64,000 nucleotides of DNA from Phytopythium helicoides (Eukaryota; Oomycota; Peronosporomycetes; Pythiales; Pythiaceae): assembly GCA_024867545.1 (NCBI GenBank), contig JANFNE010000001.1:372001-436000 (forward strand), in the 5' to 3' direction. Below, in pieces: positions 1 through 11,300 of this stretch. The position numbers were made by a program, and so were the translations under genes. The number at the start of each line of letters is the position of its first letter. Position 1 is the stretch's first letter. The notes beneath the pieces are model-generated. The model was not told the DNA's origin and made no database searches. It saw only the letters and a program-made list of their open reading frames with translations.

Positions 1-175
1 CTCGGTAAGCGTATAAACTGCGCAACGGCATGGTCGCTTGGTGCCGTGCAAACTTCAACCTTGGAGAGACTTTCCTATCCCGCTTTCCCGTGCAGCGCGT
101 CCTGCATCCTTCCCAGCAATCCTCGTGCAGCGCTTTCCCGTCGGCGTGGCCGATCTTTGACGTTGACGCCCTCAA

Positions 176-540
176 CTAACCGTCAGGTGATTTCCAACCA
201 ACACACAAAATTGTCGACGTGGCCAATTTTTGTTTATTGGCGCCTTTGAGAGAGTACCAGGAGCGCTTGTGGTGCTCCCAATGGCGGCCAAGCAACCGAT
301 CCACCAAGTACTCTGCATGCTTGGCCCACTCGATCACACTGAGATGTTCTACGGCAATTGAATCCCTCATGTTGAGCACGAACGCGACCCGACTTTTGTC
401 GCCGTCGTGCCTCACGAGTCGACCGAACTCGTAGATGACATCAACGATTCACTCCAGTACTTCACCTCAATCACCTAGCTACAGGCTGAGCTCGCAGAAA
501 TCACTCGAGAGCAAAACCCTCGACCTCACTTCCAAAACCC
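176..540 (-). pseudogene. Decayed ankyrin-repeat gene fragment
   Basis: Read on the minus strand, this stretch encodes residues close to part of the intact ankyrin gene at 3292-5199. The match includes a segment ending HLSVIEWAKHAEY, which in the intact gene reads HLSVIEWAKHVDY, and a DNA-level match just upstream to the segment encoding EVLEWIAAVIDEF. The frame then drifts: the bases matching the intact VWSTLGTP segment read as unrelated residues. There is no start codon context and no repeat array, so it is a broken fragment in inverted orientation relative to the intact gene 3 kb away. Direct comparison of the two copies shows this; the decay is inferred. Confidence 0.75.
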
Positions 541-1206
541 TTCCTTCCTCGTTCGGAATGGGCAAGATCCCCGGTGATTTTTCACACGCAAGCCCATGCA
601 GCCATCTCAGAGTCGGTGCCCCGCCTTCCATCACAAACACAAACTTGCTTCTCTCGACGATATACCAGTGCTGCAGATGTCCAGCAAACCGCTGTCGTCG
701 AGTTCGTGCGCTTTGACGATCGAGACAGCGGCGGCGCCTTCCGGAGCGATCGGGAGCCTCATTGATAGCACGGAAAGTGAAGCCACCTCCGGCTCGGACG
801 TACGGTAGATTTCACTCGGTGTCTGTATGCCGCGTACAGTAGGCTGGCCGGCCCACCCGAGTCACGCTTGGCGTGCGATACGCAGCTGCCTGTCCTTTCC
901 ATACTGAGACTCAGTATAAAACCTACGGTGCACCGAGCAGCCAGTTGCCGCGAGTCGACGAGACCGCGCGCGCGTCCACATAGTGAAAGCGAGAGACTGC
1001 GGCCAAGGCGTCCGCGGCGCGCAGCATCTGCGGCTTATTCGGTCATCGGCGCCCAGCTGGTCGACGTCCCCAGCCGGCCGGTCGCCGCCCCGTCCAGCAT
1101 CCGTCCGTCGTCCGCGCGGACGCCGCCGCGGTCCTCGGCGCCCGCGGCCGGCGCATGGGCCCCGCGTCCGCTGCGGCCGCGCGCGTCCCGGGCCCAGCGG
1201 GCCGCC
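541..1206. other. 5' flank of the FBT transporter, no gene seen
   Basis: No convincing coding region. An open frame runs in from position 868 upstream of the transporter's chosen ATG, but its 113 codons are Arg/Pro/Ser-rich and unlike a transporter N-terminus, so I read it as 5' UTR and promoter. A large minus-strand frame across 862-2850 is the antisense of GC-rich codons. Confidence 0.4.
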
Positions 1207-3135
1207 ATGGCGGACGCCGCGCCCATGGCGTGGCTCAAGTCGAGCTCCTTGTCGTCCTCGGACGATTTCCCCAGCGACCTTGGCGGCCGTGCGCTGGACG
1301 AGCTGCCGCCGTCCGCCGGCTTCTCGGCGCTGCTCACGGCGCAGTCGGCGGCCGTCCCCACGGCCACAGCGGCCTCGGCCACTCCGCCCGCGGCCAGCGT
1401 CCCCACCGCGGCCCACACGGCGCGGCGCCGCGAGTTCCGCTTCTACAACCTCGAGGCTGACGGCGCGCTGCGGCCGGGCGGTCCGCGGCCGCTGTGGACG
1501 CGCCACTCGGTCGGGCTGCTGGCCTCGTACGCGGCCGTTGGGCTGCTCTACGGCGCGCTGCCGTCCACGCTCAGCCCGCTGATGCGTTCCTACCTCCTGC
1601 TGCCGGGGTTCCAAGTGCAGGCGGCCAAGCGGCTGCTGGCCGCGCCGTGGCTGTGGAAGGTGGCCGTCGGCGCGCTCAGTGACGCGCTGCCCATCCGCGG
1701 CCGCCGCCGCCAGCCCTACATGGTGCTCGGCTGGCTCGTGGCCGCCGCGGCCCTGGCAGTGCTCGGGTTCATGGGCGAGCCGCCGCCGGCGGACGCGTCC
1801 GCAGCGTCTTCGGCCGCGTCCGTAGCGGGGACGGACGACGACCGCGCGGCTGGATGGCGCTACGCGGCTGGCATGTGCGTGGCCACGGTCGGCGCGCTTG
1901 TGGCCAACGTGGCGGCCGACGGGCTCATGGTCGAGTGGGCGCAGCGCGAGCCGCTGGCCACACGCGGACGCACGCAGACCATCACGTTCGCCTTGCGCTG
2001 CCTCTGCATGTACCTGGCCGACTTCGCCGTCGACATGCTGCTCAACAGCCCCGACTACGGCGGGGACTTCTCCTTCGACGTCGGCATCACCGCCGTGCTG
2101 CTCTTCCTGGCGGTCACCGCGCTGCTGGCGGCCGCGGCTGCGGCCTGGCTGCTGCGCGAGGACCCGCTCGCAGCTTACGACGAGGACAGCGCGGGCGCGG
2201 CCACGGCCACCACGATCGAGTCGGCAGCCGCGTTCCGAGCGCTCGACCCGTTCGAGGTTGAGGACCAGGACGCCGTGCTGCACGATCCGCCGGCGCTGCG
2301 CCGCGCCAAGCGCACGGTGGTCTCCAGGCGCCAGTTTTGGCTGCTGGCCCAGTCCAGGGCCGTGTGGACGCTCGTGCTCTTCGCCTACGTGTCCTCGCTG
2401 CTCTTCGCCGTCTCGCCCACTGCCCCTACGGGGTTCGTCACCCAGTGGTACGTCACGGTGACCCCGGACGCGCGCACCTTCAACGACCTGGAGCGCGGAC
2501 TGCTCTACACGCTCTCGCTGCTGGCCGTGCAGCGGTTCTTCCAAGCCACGAGCTGGACCACCATCTTCGTGACCACCACCGTCTGGATCATTGGTGTGCG
2601 CGTGCTCTCGGCTGCCGTGTTCGTCTTCAACATCGCCCGCAGCAAGTGGCTGCTGCTCTACTTTCCTGGGGTGCTCACGCCGCCGGCCGCGGCCGCGAGG
2701 TTCCTCGTCATGCTGCTGCCCATCGTCGAGACGGCCCCGCGAGGGCTTGAGGCTACGACCTACGGGCTCGTCGTCATCTTCTACAACCTGGCGCTCATGA
2801 ACGCCGACGCGGTCAGCAAGTACATCGGCGGGCTCTTCGACCTCAAGCACATTGCGGAAACGGACGTGGACACGCTGACGACGCGGTGGAACGTCATGTG
2901 GGCCTTCCTGGCTGCCTACGCCGTTGAGTTGGCCAGCGTCGCGTCCGTCATGTTCCTCGCACGCCAGCGGCTCGAGGTGCAGCAGCTGAGGTACTACGGC
3001 GGCTATAGCGCGGCCGCGGGCGCCATTGTGTACATGGCCACGGCGATGGCGATTGTGTACTCTGTCGTGACGGTGGTGTTTGCGTCCATCGAGAAAACCT
3101 CGTGCTTGAGAATTGCAGGCGGTGAGGGGTGTTGA
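1207..3135 (+). CDS. FBT/BT1-family membrane transporter
   Basis: Predicted 642-residue integral membrane protein of the folate-biopterin transporter (BT1, major facilitator) family, which is expanded in oomycetes; members move folates, pterins or related metabolites. After an Ala/Ser-rich tail of about 90 residues come roughly 12 hydrophobic segments. The region with LWKVAVGALSDALPIRGRRRQPY matches the family signature around the second to third helix, and the stretch containing IVETAPRGLEATTYGL followed by YNLALMNADAVSKYIGGLFD matches its C-terminal half. The ATG at 1207 (MADAAPMAWLK) is chosen because the upstream open frame is compositionally UTR-like. No introns are needed. Substrate cannot be told from sequence, and plasma versus endomembrane location is unknown. 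Confidence 0.85.
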   Translation: MADAAPMAWLKSSSLSSSDDFPSDLGGRALDELPPSAGFSALLTAQSAAVPTATAASATPPAASVPTAAHTARRREFRFYNLEADGALRPGGPRPLWTRHSVGLLASYAAVGLLYGALPSTLSPLMRSYLLLPGFQVQAAKRLLAAPWLWKVAVGALSDALPIRGRRRQPYMVLGWLVAAAALAVLGFMGEPPPADASAASSAASVAGTDDDRAAGWRYAAGMCVATVGALVANVAADGLMVEWAQREPLATRGRTQTITFALRCLCMYLADFAVDMLLNSPDYGGDFSFDVGITAVLLFLAVTALLAAAAAAWLLREDPLAAYDEDSAGAATATTIESAAAFRALDPFEVEDQDAVLHDPPALRRAKRTVVSRRQFWLLAQSRAVWTLVLFAYVSSLLFAVSPTAPTGFVTQWYVTVTPDARTFNDLERGLLYTLSLLAVQRFFQATSWTTIFVTTTVWIIGVRVLSAAVFVFNIARSKWLLLYFPGVLTPPAAAARFLVMLLPIVETAPRGLEATTYGLVVIFYNLALMNADAVSKYIGGLFDLKHIAETDVDTLTTRWNVMWAFLAAYAVELASVASVMFLARQRLEVQQLRYYGGYSAAAGAIVYMATAMAIVYSVVTVVFASIEKTSCLRIAGGEGC

Positions 3136-3258
3136 GCCCTCGAGGACAGGTATTTATCAGGCAGCAAAGGCGAGTAGCTGTACCAACAAGTTTTGATTGG
3201 CATCGTAGCGGTCGAGTTAGCAGCAGAACGGTGAACAACACTCGCGTCCATGAACATC

Positions 3259-3271
3259 TCACTTTTGCTCC
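3259..3271 (+). promoter_or_regulatory. Oomycete-type initiator (Inr)
   Basis: TCACTTT fits the oomycete initiator consensus TCAYTYY and lies 33 nt before the ATG at 3292. It overlaps the start of the longer open frame that begins at 3250, which argues that translation starts at 3292 rather than 3250. Confidence 0.5.
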
Positions 3272-3291
3272 TTGCGCCTGAAAGACACGCG

Positions 3292-5199
3292 ATGGCAGAC
3301 ACGCGGACACTTCTACCGCTGGAGGGCGTCGCGGCAGTCGTGAAGCGCGCGAGCGTCGTCGCCGCTGCTCTTGACGACGTCGTCGGTGCCATCAGCGACT
3401 TCCTGGATGTCTGGAGCGGCTGTGATGTGGTCCAGGCGAGCGGCAAGGCGGCTCCGCTCTCGGCTCTGCGTCGCATCCACGCGAGGCTCCAGCCGACTTT
3501 GGACCCCTTCGACCGCGAGTGGCAATTCAATCGCGCCATGACGTCCGCTGCGAAAAGAGGAGACGTCGACACTGTGCGGTGGCTCTCGACCGAGTTCGCT
3601 CCTCGAGCACTGGCGACGGACGCGGTGGAAGCTGCGGCTGAGAGTGGACAGTTGGCGGTGATCCAGTACCTTCGAGACGAGTGCGGTGAGTTCGTGTTGT
3701 TTGGGATGCAGGAGAAGTGGCTCGCGGCCAAGAATGGACATCTTGAGGTGCTCAAGTGGCTGCACGAGCACACAGAGATATCTCCGTCGATCTCGTTCAG
3801 GACAATGGCGGAGGAGTGTGAAAACGAGCTGCTCGATCGTGTGTTTAGATGCCGAACGCCTCGTGATAGCTCTTTGCTCGCAGTAGCTGCCGCAGGCGAT
3901 CACCTCGAGGTGCTTGAGTGGATCGCTGCTGTCATCGACGAGTTTGTTCGCACCCACAAGAGCGACGGGAATCGGGTCACCGCGTACGTGCTCGACATGA
4001 AGGATACCATTGCTGCAGGACATCTCAGTGTGATTGAGTGGGCCAAGCACGTGGACTACCCGTGGCTGACGATTGTTTGGTCGACACTGGGAACACCACG
4101 CGTGGCGGCTCAAACGGGCAATCTCGACTTGCTAAGGTGGCTCGTTGCGGAAAATCAAGTTGACGAGTCGGGTATCACTGGAACCATGTGGACGTCGGAA
4201 GTGCTCATGACTGCAGCCCAGAATGGCCACCTCGACATCGTGCAGTGGGTAGCTGATAGCCACAATGGCAGCTTCGAAAACTCAGTTGTTACCCAAGCGC
4301 TTGATTTTGCGTCGATGTATGGACACCTCGAGATCACCCAGTTCCTCCATCGACTTGCAGCTGATAAAAGTGGGCATGCTCTCGACTATGCGGCAATGAA
4401 CGATCATCGTGATGTGGTGGTCTGGTTGCACAAGAACCGATCTAGCTGTGCCTCATCATCTGCGATGGATGTTGCAGCATCAGGCGGACACCTGGACATG
4501 GTGAAGTGGCTTAGTGAGAATCGTGGGGAGGGGTGTTCGTCGACGGCATTTGATCATGCAGCAACAAACGGACACTTGGATGTTGTGAAGTGGCTTCACG
4601 AGCACCGAACAGAGGGCTGCACGACAATGGCAATGGACGGTGCGGCAACCAACGGTCACGTCGATGCGGTCAAGTTCTTGCATGACAACCGTACCGAGGG
4701 CTGCACACCGGCTGCGATGGATGGGGCCGCATCCAATGGTCATCTCGACGTGGTCGTGTTCTTGCATACCAATCGAGTAGAAGGGTGCACAACCTGGGCA
4801 ATGGACAGAGCAGCTGCACAGGGTCACTTGGACATTCTCCACTTCCTGCACGAGAATCGCTCGGAAGGATGTACGAGCAAATCGATGGATGATGCGGCAG
4901 CTGCTGGACATCTTGAGATTGTTCGATGGCTGGATGAGAATCGCTCGGAAGGTTGTACGAAAACTGCAATGGACAACGCAGCGGCTAATGGCAGGATGGA
5001 TGTTCTTCGTTTCCTCCATCAATATCGATCGGAGGGTTGCTCACCAAGAGCATTTCGGGGTGCGGTGTTCCGTAATGAACTTGCCGTTGTGAAGTGGCTC
5101 ATGACCTACTATCCAGAGCAATTTGATGGAAGCTCACTGGAAGCGACGATCGACGCAAAACCTTATATGGAGATGTGGCTGAGAACTGTCACGAACTAG
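3292..5199 (+). CDS. Ankyrin-repeat protein with 28-residue repeats
   Basis: A 635-residue protein, intronless. The N-terminal 200 residues hold loosely ankyrin-like units (AAKRGDVDTVRWL, AAKNGHLEVLKWLHEH). From about residue 385 there are at least eight consecutive units with an exact 28-residue period, of the form NGHLDVVKWLHEHRTEGCT followed by AMDGAA. This is the oomycete style of ankyrin repeat, shorter than the usual 33 residues. Such proteins are binding scaffolds; no partner or enzyme domain is visible. It is convergent with the dynein gene, with 129 bp between stop codons. Three degraded relatives lie at 176-540, 29729-30118 and 32820-34498, so this is the intact parent locus. The start is chosen from the initiator at 3259. 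Confidence 0.85.
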   Translation: MADTRTLLPLEGVAAVVKRASVVAAALDDVVGAISDFLDVWSGCDVVQASGKAAPLSALRRIHARLQPTLDPFDREWQFNRAMTSAAKRGDVDTVRWLSTEFAPRALATDAVEAAAESGQLAVIQYLRDECGEFVLFGMQEKWLAAKNGHLEVLKWLHEHTEISPSISFRTMAEECENELLDRVFRCRTPRDSSLLAVAAAGDHLEVLEWIAAVIDEFVRTHKSDGNRVTAYVLDMKDTIAAGHLSVIEWAKHVDYPWLTIVWSTLGTPRVAAQTGNLDLLRWLVAENQVDESGITGTMWTSEVLMTAAQNGHLDIVQWVADSHNGSFENSVVTQALDFASMYGHLEITQFLHRLAADKSGHALDYAAMNDHRDVVVWLHKNRSSCASSSAMDVAASGGHLDMVKWLSENRGEGCSSTAFDHAATNGHLDVVKWLHEHRTEGCTTMAMDGAATNGHVDAVKFLHDNRTEGCTPAAMDGAASNGHLDVVVFLHTNRVEGCTTWAMDRAAAQGHLDILHFLHENRSEGCTSKSMDDAAAAGHLEIVRWLDENRSEGCTKTAMDNAAANGRMDVLRFLHQYRSEGCSPRAFRGAVFRNELAVVKWLMTYYPEQFDGSSLEATIDAKPYMEMWLRTVTN

Positions 5200-5328
5200 T
5201 GAGTGAGCACTTGAGGCTGAAACTTTGCATCTCGAGAGTTTGGATGGTTTGGATGGTGAAGAGTTAATCTATTACATCTGTTACACCTCTTACTCACGTT
5301 CGAATCCATCGCTCTGCACACGCACGAT

Positions 5329-8300
5329 CTAATCATCGAGGTTGAGCAAGAACGCAGCTCCATTCATAACCCAGTATGCCGGCCGCTTCTCTGTCGGTAA
5401 ATAAACAGCAAGCACAAAGTTGGTCGAGATGCCTGTTGTGGACAGTGTTCCCTGCCGCACTGATGTCTTGTAAATAGGGCATGGGTATTCTTCTGGTGAC
5501 CGAGTCACGTTGGCGGCAGGGAGAAAGTGGATAATAGACATGGGTGAGAACATCTCGCCTGATCTTGCATCTTCTAGTCTCCGTCGAGATGGTGACCATC
5601 TCGCACCCTGAAGCCAAAGTCCATCAACATAGATGCCATCCGTGGGGCTAGTGGGCAATTCGTCAGCGCTATCGACGTCCATGACATGGAAAGTGAACGC
5701 TAGCGAGTCGATGGCAGCCTGGTACTTTCGTGCATAATTTTGCAATGTGCCAGTCATGAAACCCTGAGGAAAGAAGAAGACATCGAGGCGGAACACCGGC
5801 GGTTCGCCGTTGACGAGCCACTTTCGAAAGAACGCAACTCTCGAGAGCAAGTCCTTGACCCAAGACCCCAGCGGTTTGAGCGATGCAAACCCCACAGAGC
5901 TCCACAGAGGTGGAACGCGCGAGTTCATGAAAGCTGTGAACATGTTGTCCAAGTCCGAGCTCATGACGATTTGTCCGTGAATGGCACGTTGGAGGTCGGC
6001 TAAAGAAACTCGCATACGATCTAGCAATGTGTTGAACTTGACGAGCTCCTGGCTTAGCACCGTCGCTAACGAATCCATAACAACCGTATCTGTTCCTGCA
6101 ACGACACGGGTCTTGAAAGTTGTTGGCCCAGCTTCGTCTGCGACTGACATGTTGGGCGGCAGAGACTCCTGAATGGAAATAGCAATATCCAGTACTCTTT
6201 GATCGTTGGAGATGACAGCACCCCCAGCTCCACCACCGCCACCATCTCTCGGCTCAAGTGAAAGAAGTAGTCGAGTCATGTTAGCACTCTCATTTCGCTC
6301 ATAAGCCACGTTAGCGTTTTCATGCATGCCAAACAGCTCAGGGTCATCGAACACTGGCAGCGAGTCCAGATACTGAACGATTCCGGAGTGAGTCATCTCG
6401 ACTGGCACGCGGTACGTTCCTGACGCAGAGAAGGCATATTCACGTGGATTGAACACCACATCAGTCGCATAGTAGTTATCTAGCAGGCTCATGAGGCACC
6501 GACGGTCCCAGTCGTCTGTCACTCGACCTCCGTAGTTGATTTGTCCCGTCACATACCGAAGTGCATCCCAGGGCACATGCGGTTGCTGTTCCAAAAACTT
6601 ACGCAGACTCGCGAGTGACGTCTCCAGATCGGTATCATTGAACTCATAGCGGATGTTCCAACCGAGGGGTCCAAACTTCCTTCGCTCCTGGATGACGGCA
6701 TGAAAGAAAGTAAGGCCACACAGCAGCGGCTTCCACGCCGCGTTCTTTCGCAATCCGTCTTCGAACTCACCAAGCGGCTCGAACGCATCGACTACATCCT
6801 CCGTCACCAGAGTGTTGAAAGATCGTAGCAAATTAGCACGAATGCCTTTGGGTGGCTCGTTCGTGAGTTTGATACCATTCTGCAGCACCGTCACGGGGAA
6901 GTAAGATGCCGGGAAACTAGTCAAGAATAGTCTAAACGTCGCCGTATTGCCAGAGTCATCGTCTGGTTTCTGCCCAAGGCCTTCGACTATCCGCTCGAGC
7001 TTGGGCATCCAACTTTTGGCAAGGTGGCAGTTTTGAAGGAGTACCCAATCACCAGAGCCTTGACTCGACTCGATGAGTGCCTCGGCACGAGGGCCCTGCC
7101 CTTGGCCAAGCGAAATGACATGCAATCGGTCGGAAAACCCTCGCTCTCGAGCGAAGCGAAGGAGCATTCCAGTCGGATCAGCTCCTGCTGACAGCACGAA
7201 AATGCACGGTGTTTTGCGGTCTGTGTCGTTGTATATCTCTTCCATCGCAGTAGGGGCTAGACGACCGAACTCAGGACCCATCTCGGTTGCGATCAAGTGC
7301 AGCACAGCCTGAGGAACTTTTTCCTCTGCAAGTCCTTTTAGGAGTAACACCAACTGGAATGCAGTAAGCCGAGGAGGACCATAGCCTTCGGGAAAGCGAC
7401 CACCAGTAAGGAATGCAGGGTCTGCCAGCCAGCTCTTCCATACCGGCCATGACGCCGACACCGACGCACAGACACCTTTAAAGGCGTAGATCGGTACCTC
7501 GCCTGATTCGCCACCTTCAGTGGTACGTTCATAGCCCGTCACAAGTGTCTCCAGTTCTTGCATCAACGTCCACTGCGCTTCTGACAGGCGATCTGGTTGT
7601 GGGTTTTTCATGTCGCTGCTGGAAGATGCCACGCCAGCGCCTCGTAGATATAGTGACCACTCTAGAGGTGCCATCTTCCCAGAATGCAGCAGGATCTTGC
7701 AGCAGATGAGCATCGAGAAAAGGACCTTGTGGACCTCAAATAGCCCGCGACAGATGTTGACGTACATGTATCGCGTCTGGAATACAATCAAATTCGTAAG
7801 CCGTGTCTGGAGATTGTCAGCCTTTGGAGCTTCATCAAAACAAATGTTGAACAACCGCTGGAAGAACGGCAATGAGTACTGGTACATGGGATCGATGAGT
7901 GCCAGGTTGGCCACCACGAAGTATATAATAGATCCGCGGGTTGCGACACCTCGATATGCCTCTCGCGCTTTGTTGATCTCAATCTCGGTCGCCTCTGACT
8001 CAATCACTCGCTCCTTGATTATGCGTGACGTCGCATTTGACGATTGCAGTGTGTCAATGAGATCTTGGTCGTCAAGAACGTTTCCAGATGACTCAGAGAG
8101 CTGGCGCAAAATGCGCTCTTCGATATCCTTGAGTTGCTTTTTGTCTTGGGCCATGGTTACCACCAGTCGGTTCTTCTTCTCCTCGATGTCTGGTCGTTCG
8201 TGCCGCACTACATCACCCAGGAGCTGATCCTCTAAACCATCCATCGTCACCGTGAAGTTGATCACTGTCACTTTGATATATACTTCAGGTAAGTAGTGCG

Positions 8301-11300
8301 GGTTCGGCAGTTTTGTTGTTAGGAACAACTTAAAAGCTGGATCGTAGTCTACGTCAGAGTCACCCAGACGGATGAGCAACCGGCCTCCTTGCTTAAACAC
8401 TGCCTTTTGAAGAATCGGCTCCAGTGCAGGCTCCAAAGCTTCGTCAATATCCTCAATCAGCAATGCCTTGCCGTTACGGATACACGTCTCCAACGCTCGA
8501 AGCAGGTTGGCATTCGTCATTTTTGTAACTTCAAGACGCCCACCTTGACTGTAAGTCTTTTTGATCCACTTGTTTGCCTGCCCTTGAGGGTCAATCATCA
8601 AGGGCCAACGCTCCCCTCTTGTCACAAGAATTGCATTATCACTGGATGTTGAGTCAGTCGGAAGTCCGTTGAGCTGCCATTCTCGAATTTCGACAGGACT
8701 TCCCAAAGCGTTAGATAAACTGTAATTGGGCGAGCATGGGATCCCCAGTTCCTGTGCATAGGTCAGCCACTTGTCAACAATTCGCTGCCGAAACGCACCA
8801 GTGAAGGGGCCGTAGTATGAAATGGACGCAGCTGCGAGGAATACATCGCCGATCTGTGCCAAGATGGACTCTGTCAAGAATAATACGGTCTCTTTCCAGC
8901 GTGCACCCTCGACAGACAGACCCGAAATTAGCTTCTCAGCTCGACCGAGCCGCTTCTCGGTCGTTTCAGCATCTCGGGCTAGCTTGTCCTTCTCTTCCAG
9001 TGTGTCCCGACACTGCTTCTCTAGCTGTGCAACGCTTTCGTTGACGATGCGTAGCTCGTCACGCTTTTGTTGGAGCACACCGTTGGCTTCTGCAAGCTTC
9101 GCGTTCATTCGCTCTAAATTTTCGCGTTTGGGTCCAACCTCCTTTGCTACTTTAGAGTACACGTCCATGGCATGGACCCACATACACAGGGACGTAGCCG
9201 CCTTGGAAACCTTTGAGACGACATCGACAGCCATACCTGGATCTGCCACGACTACGCTGAGCTTCTTCAGGATCGCCGCAGGGATGTTATCCTTGTCATA
9301 GCTCTTGAGTCGATCCAGGAACGCAACGTCACTGAGAACTTTCTTCGCTGCGTCCCAGCTTTGCTTTTCATTCAATAGAAGACAAACGGCGTTCATAACA
9401 CTCTCAACAGCTGCAGGAGGCTTGGCAAACGATTTGACCTCAGTGATATCGTTCTTGGACAGACTATCAAGGGCTTTGATCGCGTTGTTTAGCGCTGGCA
9501 TAGCTACATCAAGGTCTTTTTGTGCGTCTGCTTGCACGACAGCCACTTCAGCTGCCTGCTGCGTCACCGTGGCCTCATCTTGAGAAACTCGCTCACGCAC
9601 AATGGCTGCAGCTTGCTGATCCACGGACACGCGTTTGAGCAGCTCCTCAGCTTCCACGGCCTTCTTCTGTAAAATGGGCTGAAGTTGGATCAGCTCTGTT
9701 TTGAGTGAGTCAACGATTCCGTTTGTCTCCTCCAACTTCTTGACACCTACTTCCATGCGGGTTTTGATGGTCTGAAGCACTGCTCGCTTCTCTTGGAGCA
9801 TTTTGAGGTACAAACTAATGAGGTCAAGGTAACTCTTGGGTGTCGTGTACACATGACGCTGAAGTTGAGCGAGAAACTCTTCACCGAGATCGTTTGAGGA
9901 TGTGTGAACAATAGAACACATGTCGACGAGTGCAGTACGGACTTGTTCAGAAGGCAACGCCACGTTAGCAAGCAATCGATCCGCAACCGACTGCAGAGCC
10001 TCACGCGGCCAATTCATGTACCAATCAATAGTACAACAATTGATGAGAGATGGGAACGCGCGACACCGCACACGGAGAGCTGAACCAACTGGTGACATGG
10101 CCAGAACCACATGAAGATAGTTGCGCACTCTCTCAATAAACGTGGCAACACAGTTGTCACGGGTCTCTGGCAGGTCAAGGGACTTGACCACTGGTCGCAT
10201 GTCAGCGATAATGCGATCCATCTCATCTTGAGGAAATAGATTTGGCACTTCTCCACTGTTGAGCACGTTGTTAATGTCTTCAAGAAAGCTTTCCTCGACA
10301 ATCTGGCTGTCTGTAAATAGAAAGACTGTTGATTGCCCTCCTACGCCTGTGCTGATCATCATTTTCTTCAAATCTTCGTGGAACTCGTTTGTGCCGTACC
10401 CACGAGTGATCTCGATCTGCACACACTTCGCTTCGACCATAAACGCGGCAAGTCTTGCGAGTGACTGCTTTCCACTGCCCCCGACACCGATTAGCATAGC
10501 GTTGCCTCGAGGTTGACGAAGAATTCGTGCAAGGCGCGCCAAGTGACTCACTGCATCACGAAAGAAGACTAGGTTCATTTTGTTGGCAAAGCTCACGTTA
10601 TAGTTCTCGAGGAAGTCGTCCATAATCTTTGTGATCTTCCCAATGTCATTACAATACTCGTATTGTGGTGTAGGCACCCCTGGTTTGAAGAAGTCACCAA
10701 AAGTCAATGGACATGGAGAGTGGAAAAGTGTCTCGGCATTCCAGTTGCAGGAAAAGAAACGTGTGAGCAGGGAGCACACGAGCTCCTCGTACCACTGCTG
10801 GTCGGGGGCATTATTCAGCCGGTCCTGGAAAACGCGGGAGGTTTCATGGACCCACAACCGATTCATCATATCAGCATCGGGACACTTTGATGCGGTGATC
10901 ATGAGAATACCTTGGAATACCTTCGAGACATCTCGCAAGTTGAATGTGTAGTGAAACTTACTCGGTGTTGGCAGCAGTTCGAGTGTTACGCGGTTATAGA
11001 TCTCGATGATACTGGATATAACGCCGTCTTTCATAGCTTTGACTGCCGGCGGAAATTTGTCCAAAAAGCCGCCGAGAATCGAAGAGAAAATTAGCTTTAG
11101 TGACGGCTCGCCTGCCGGGTACATGCTGAGCACATGGAAGTGTCGGACAAATCTCGGTGTGCAATGCGAACGACCGCCACCGGCTGGTGCGGCTGATGCT
11201 AGCAGCATTGTATCTGAAATTTCCTTCCAGAACAGCTTGTCGCGATCGTAAAATCCACCGAAGTCCAGAAATTGTCGCAATAGTTCGATAGGTGCTTGGG

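Noticed and set aside
862..2850. A 662-codon minus-strand frame opposite the FBT transporter
   Set aside because: Arg/Gly/His-rich antisense product of GC-rich codons with no recognisable domain.
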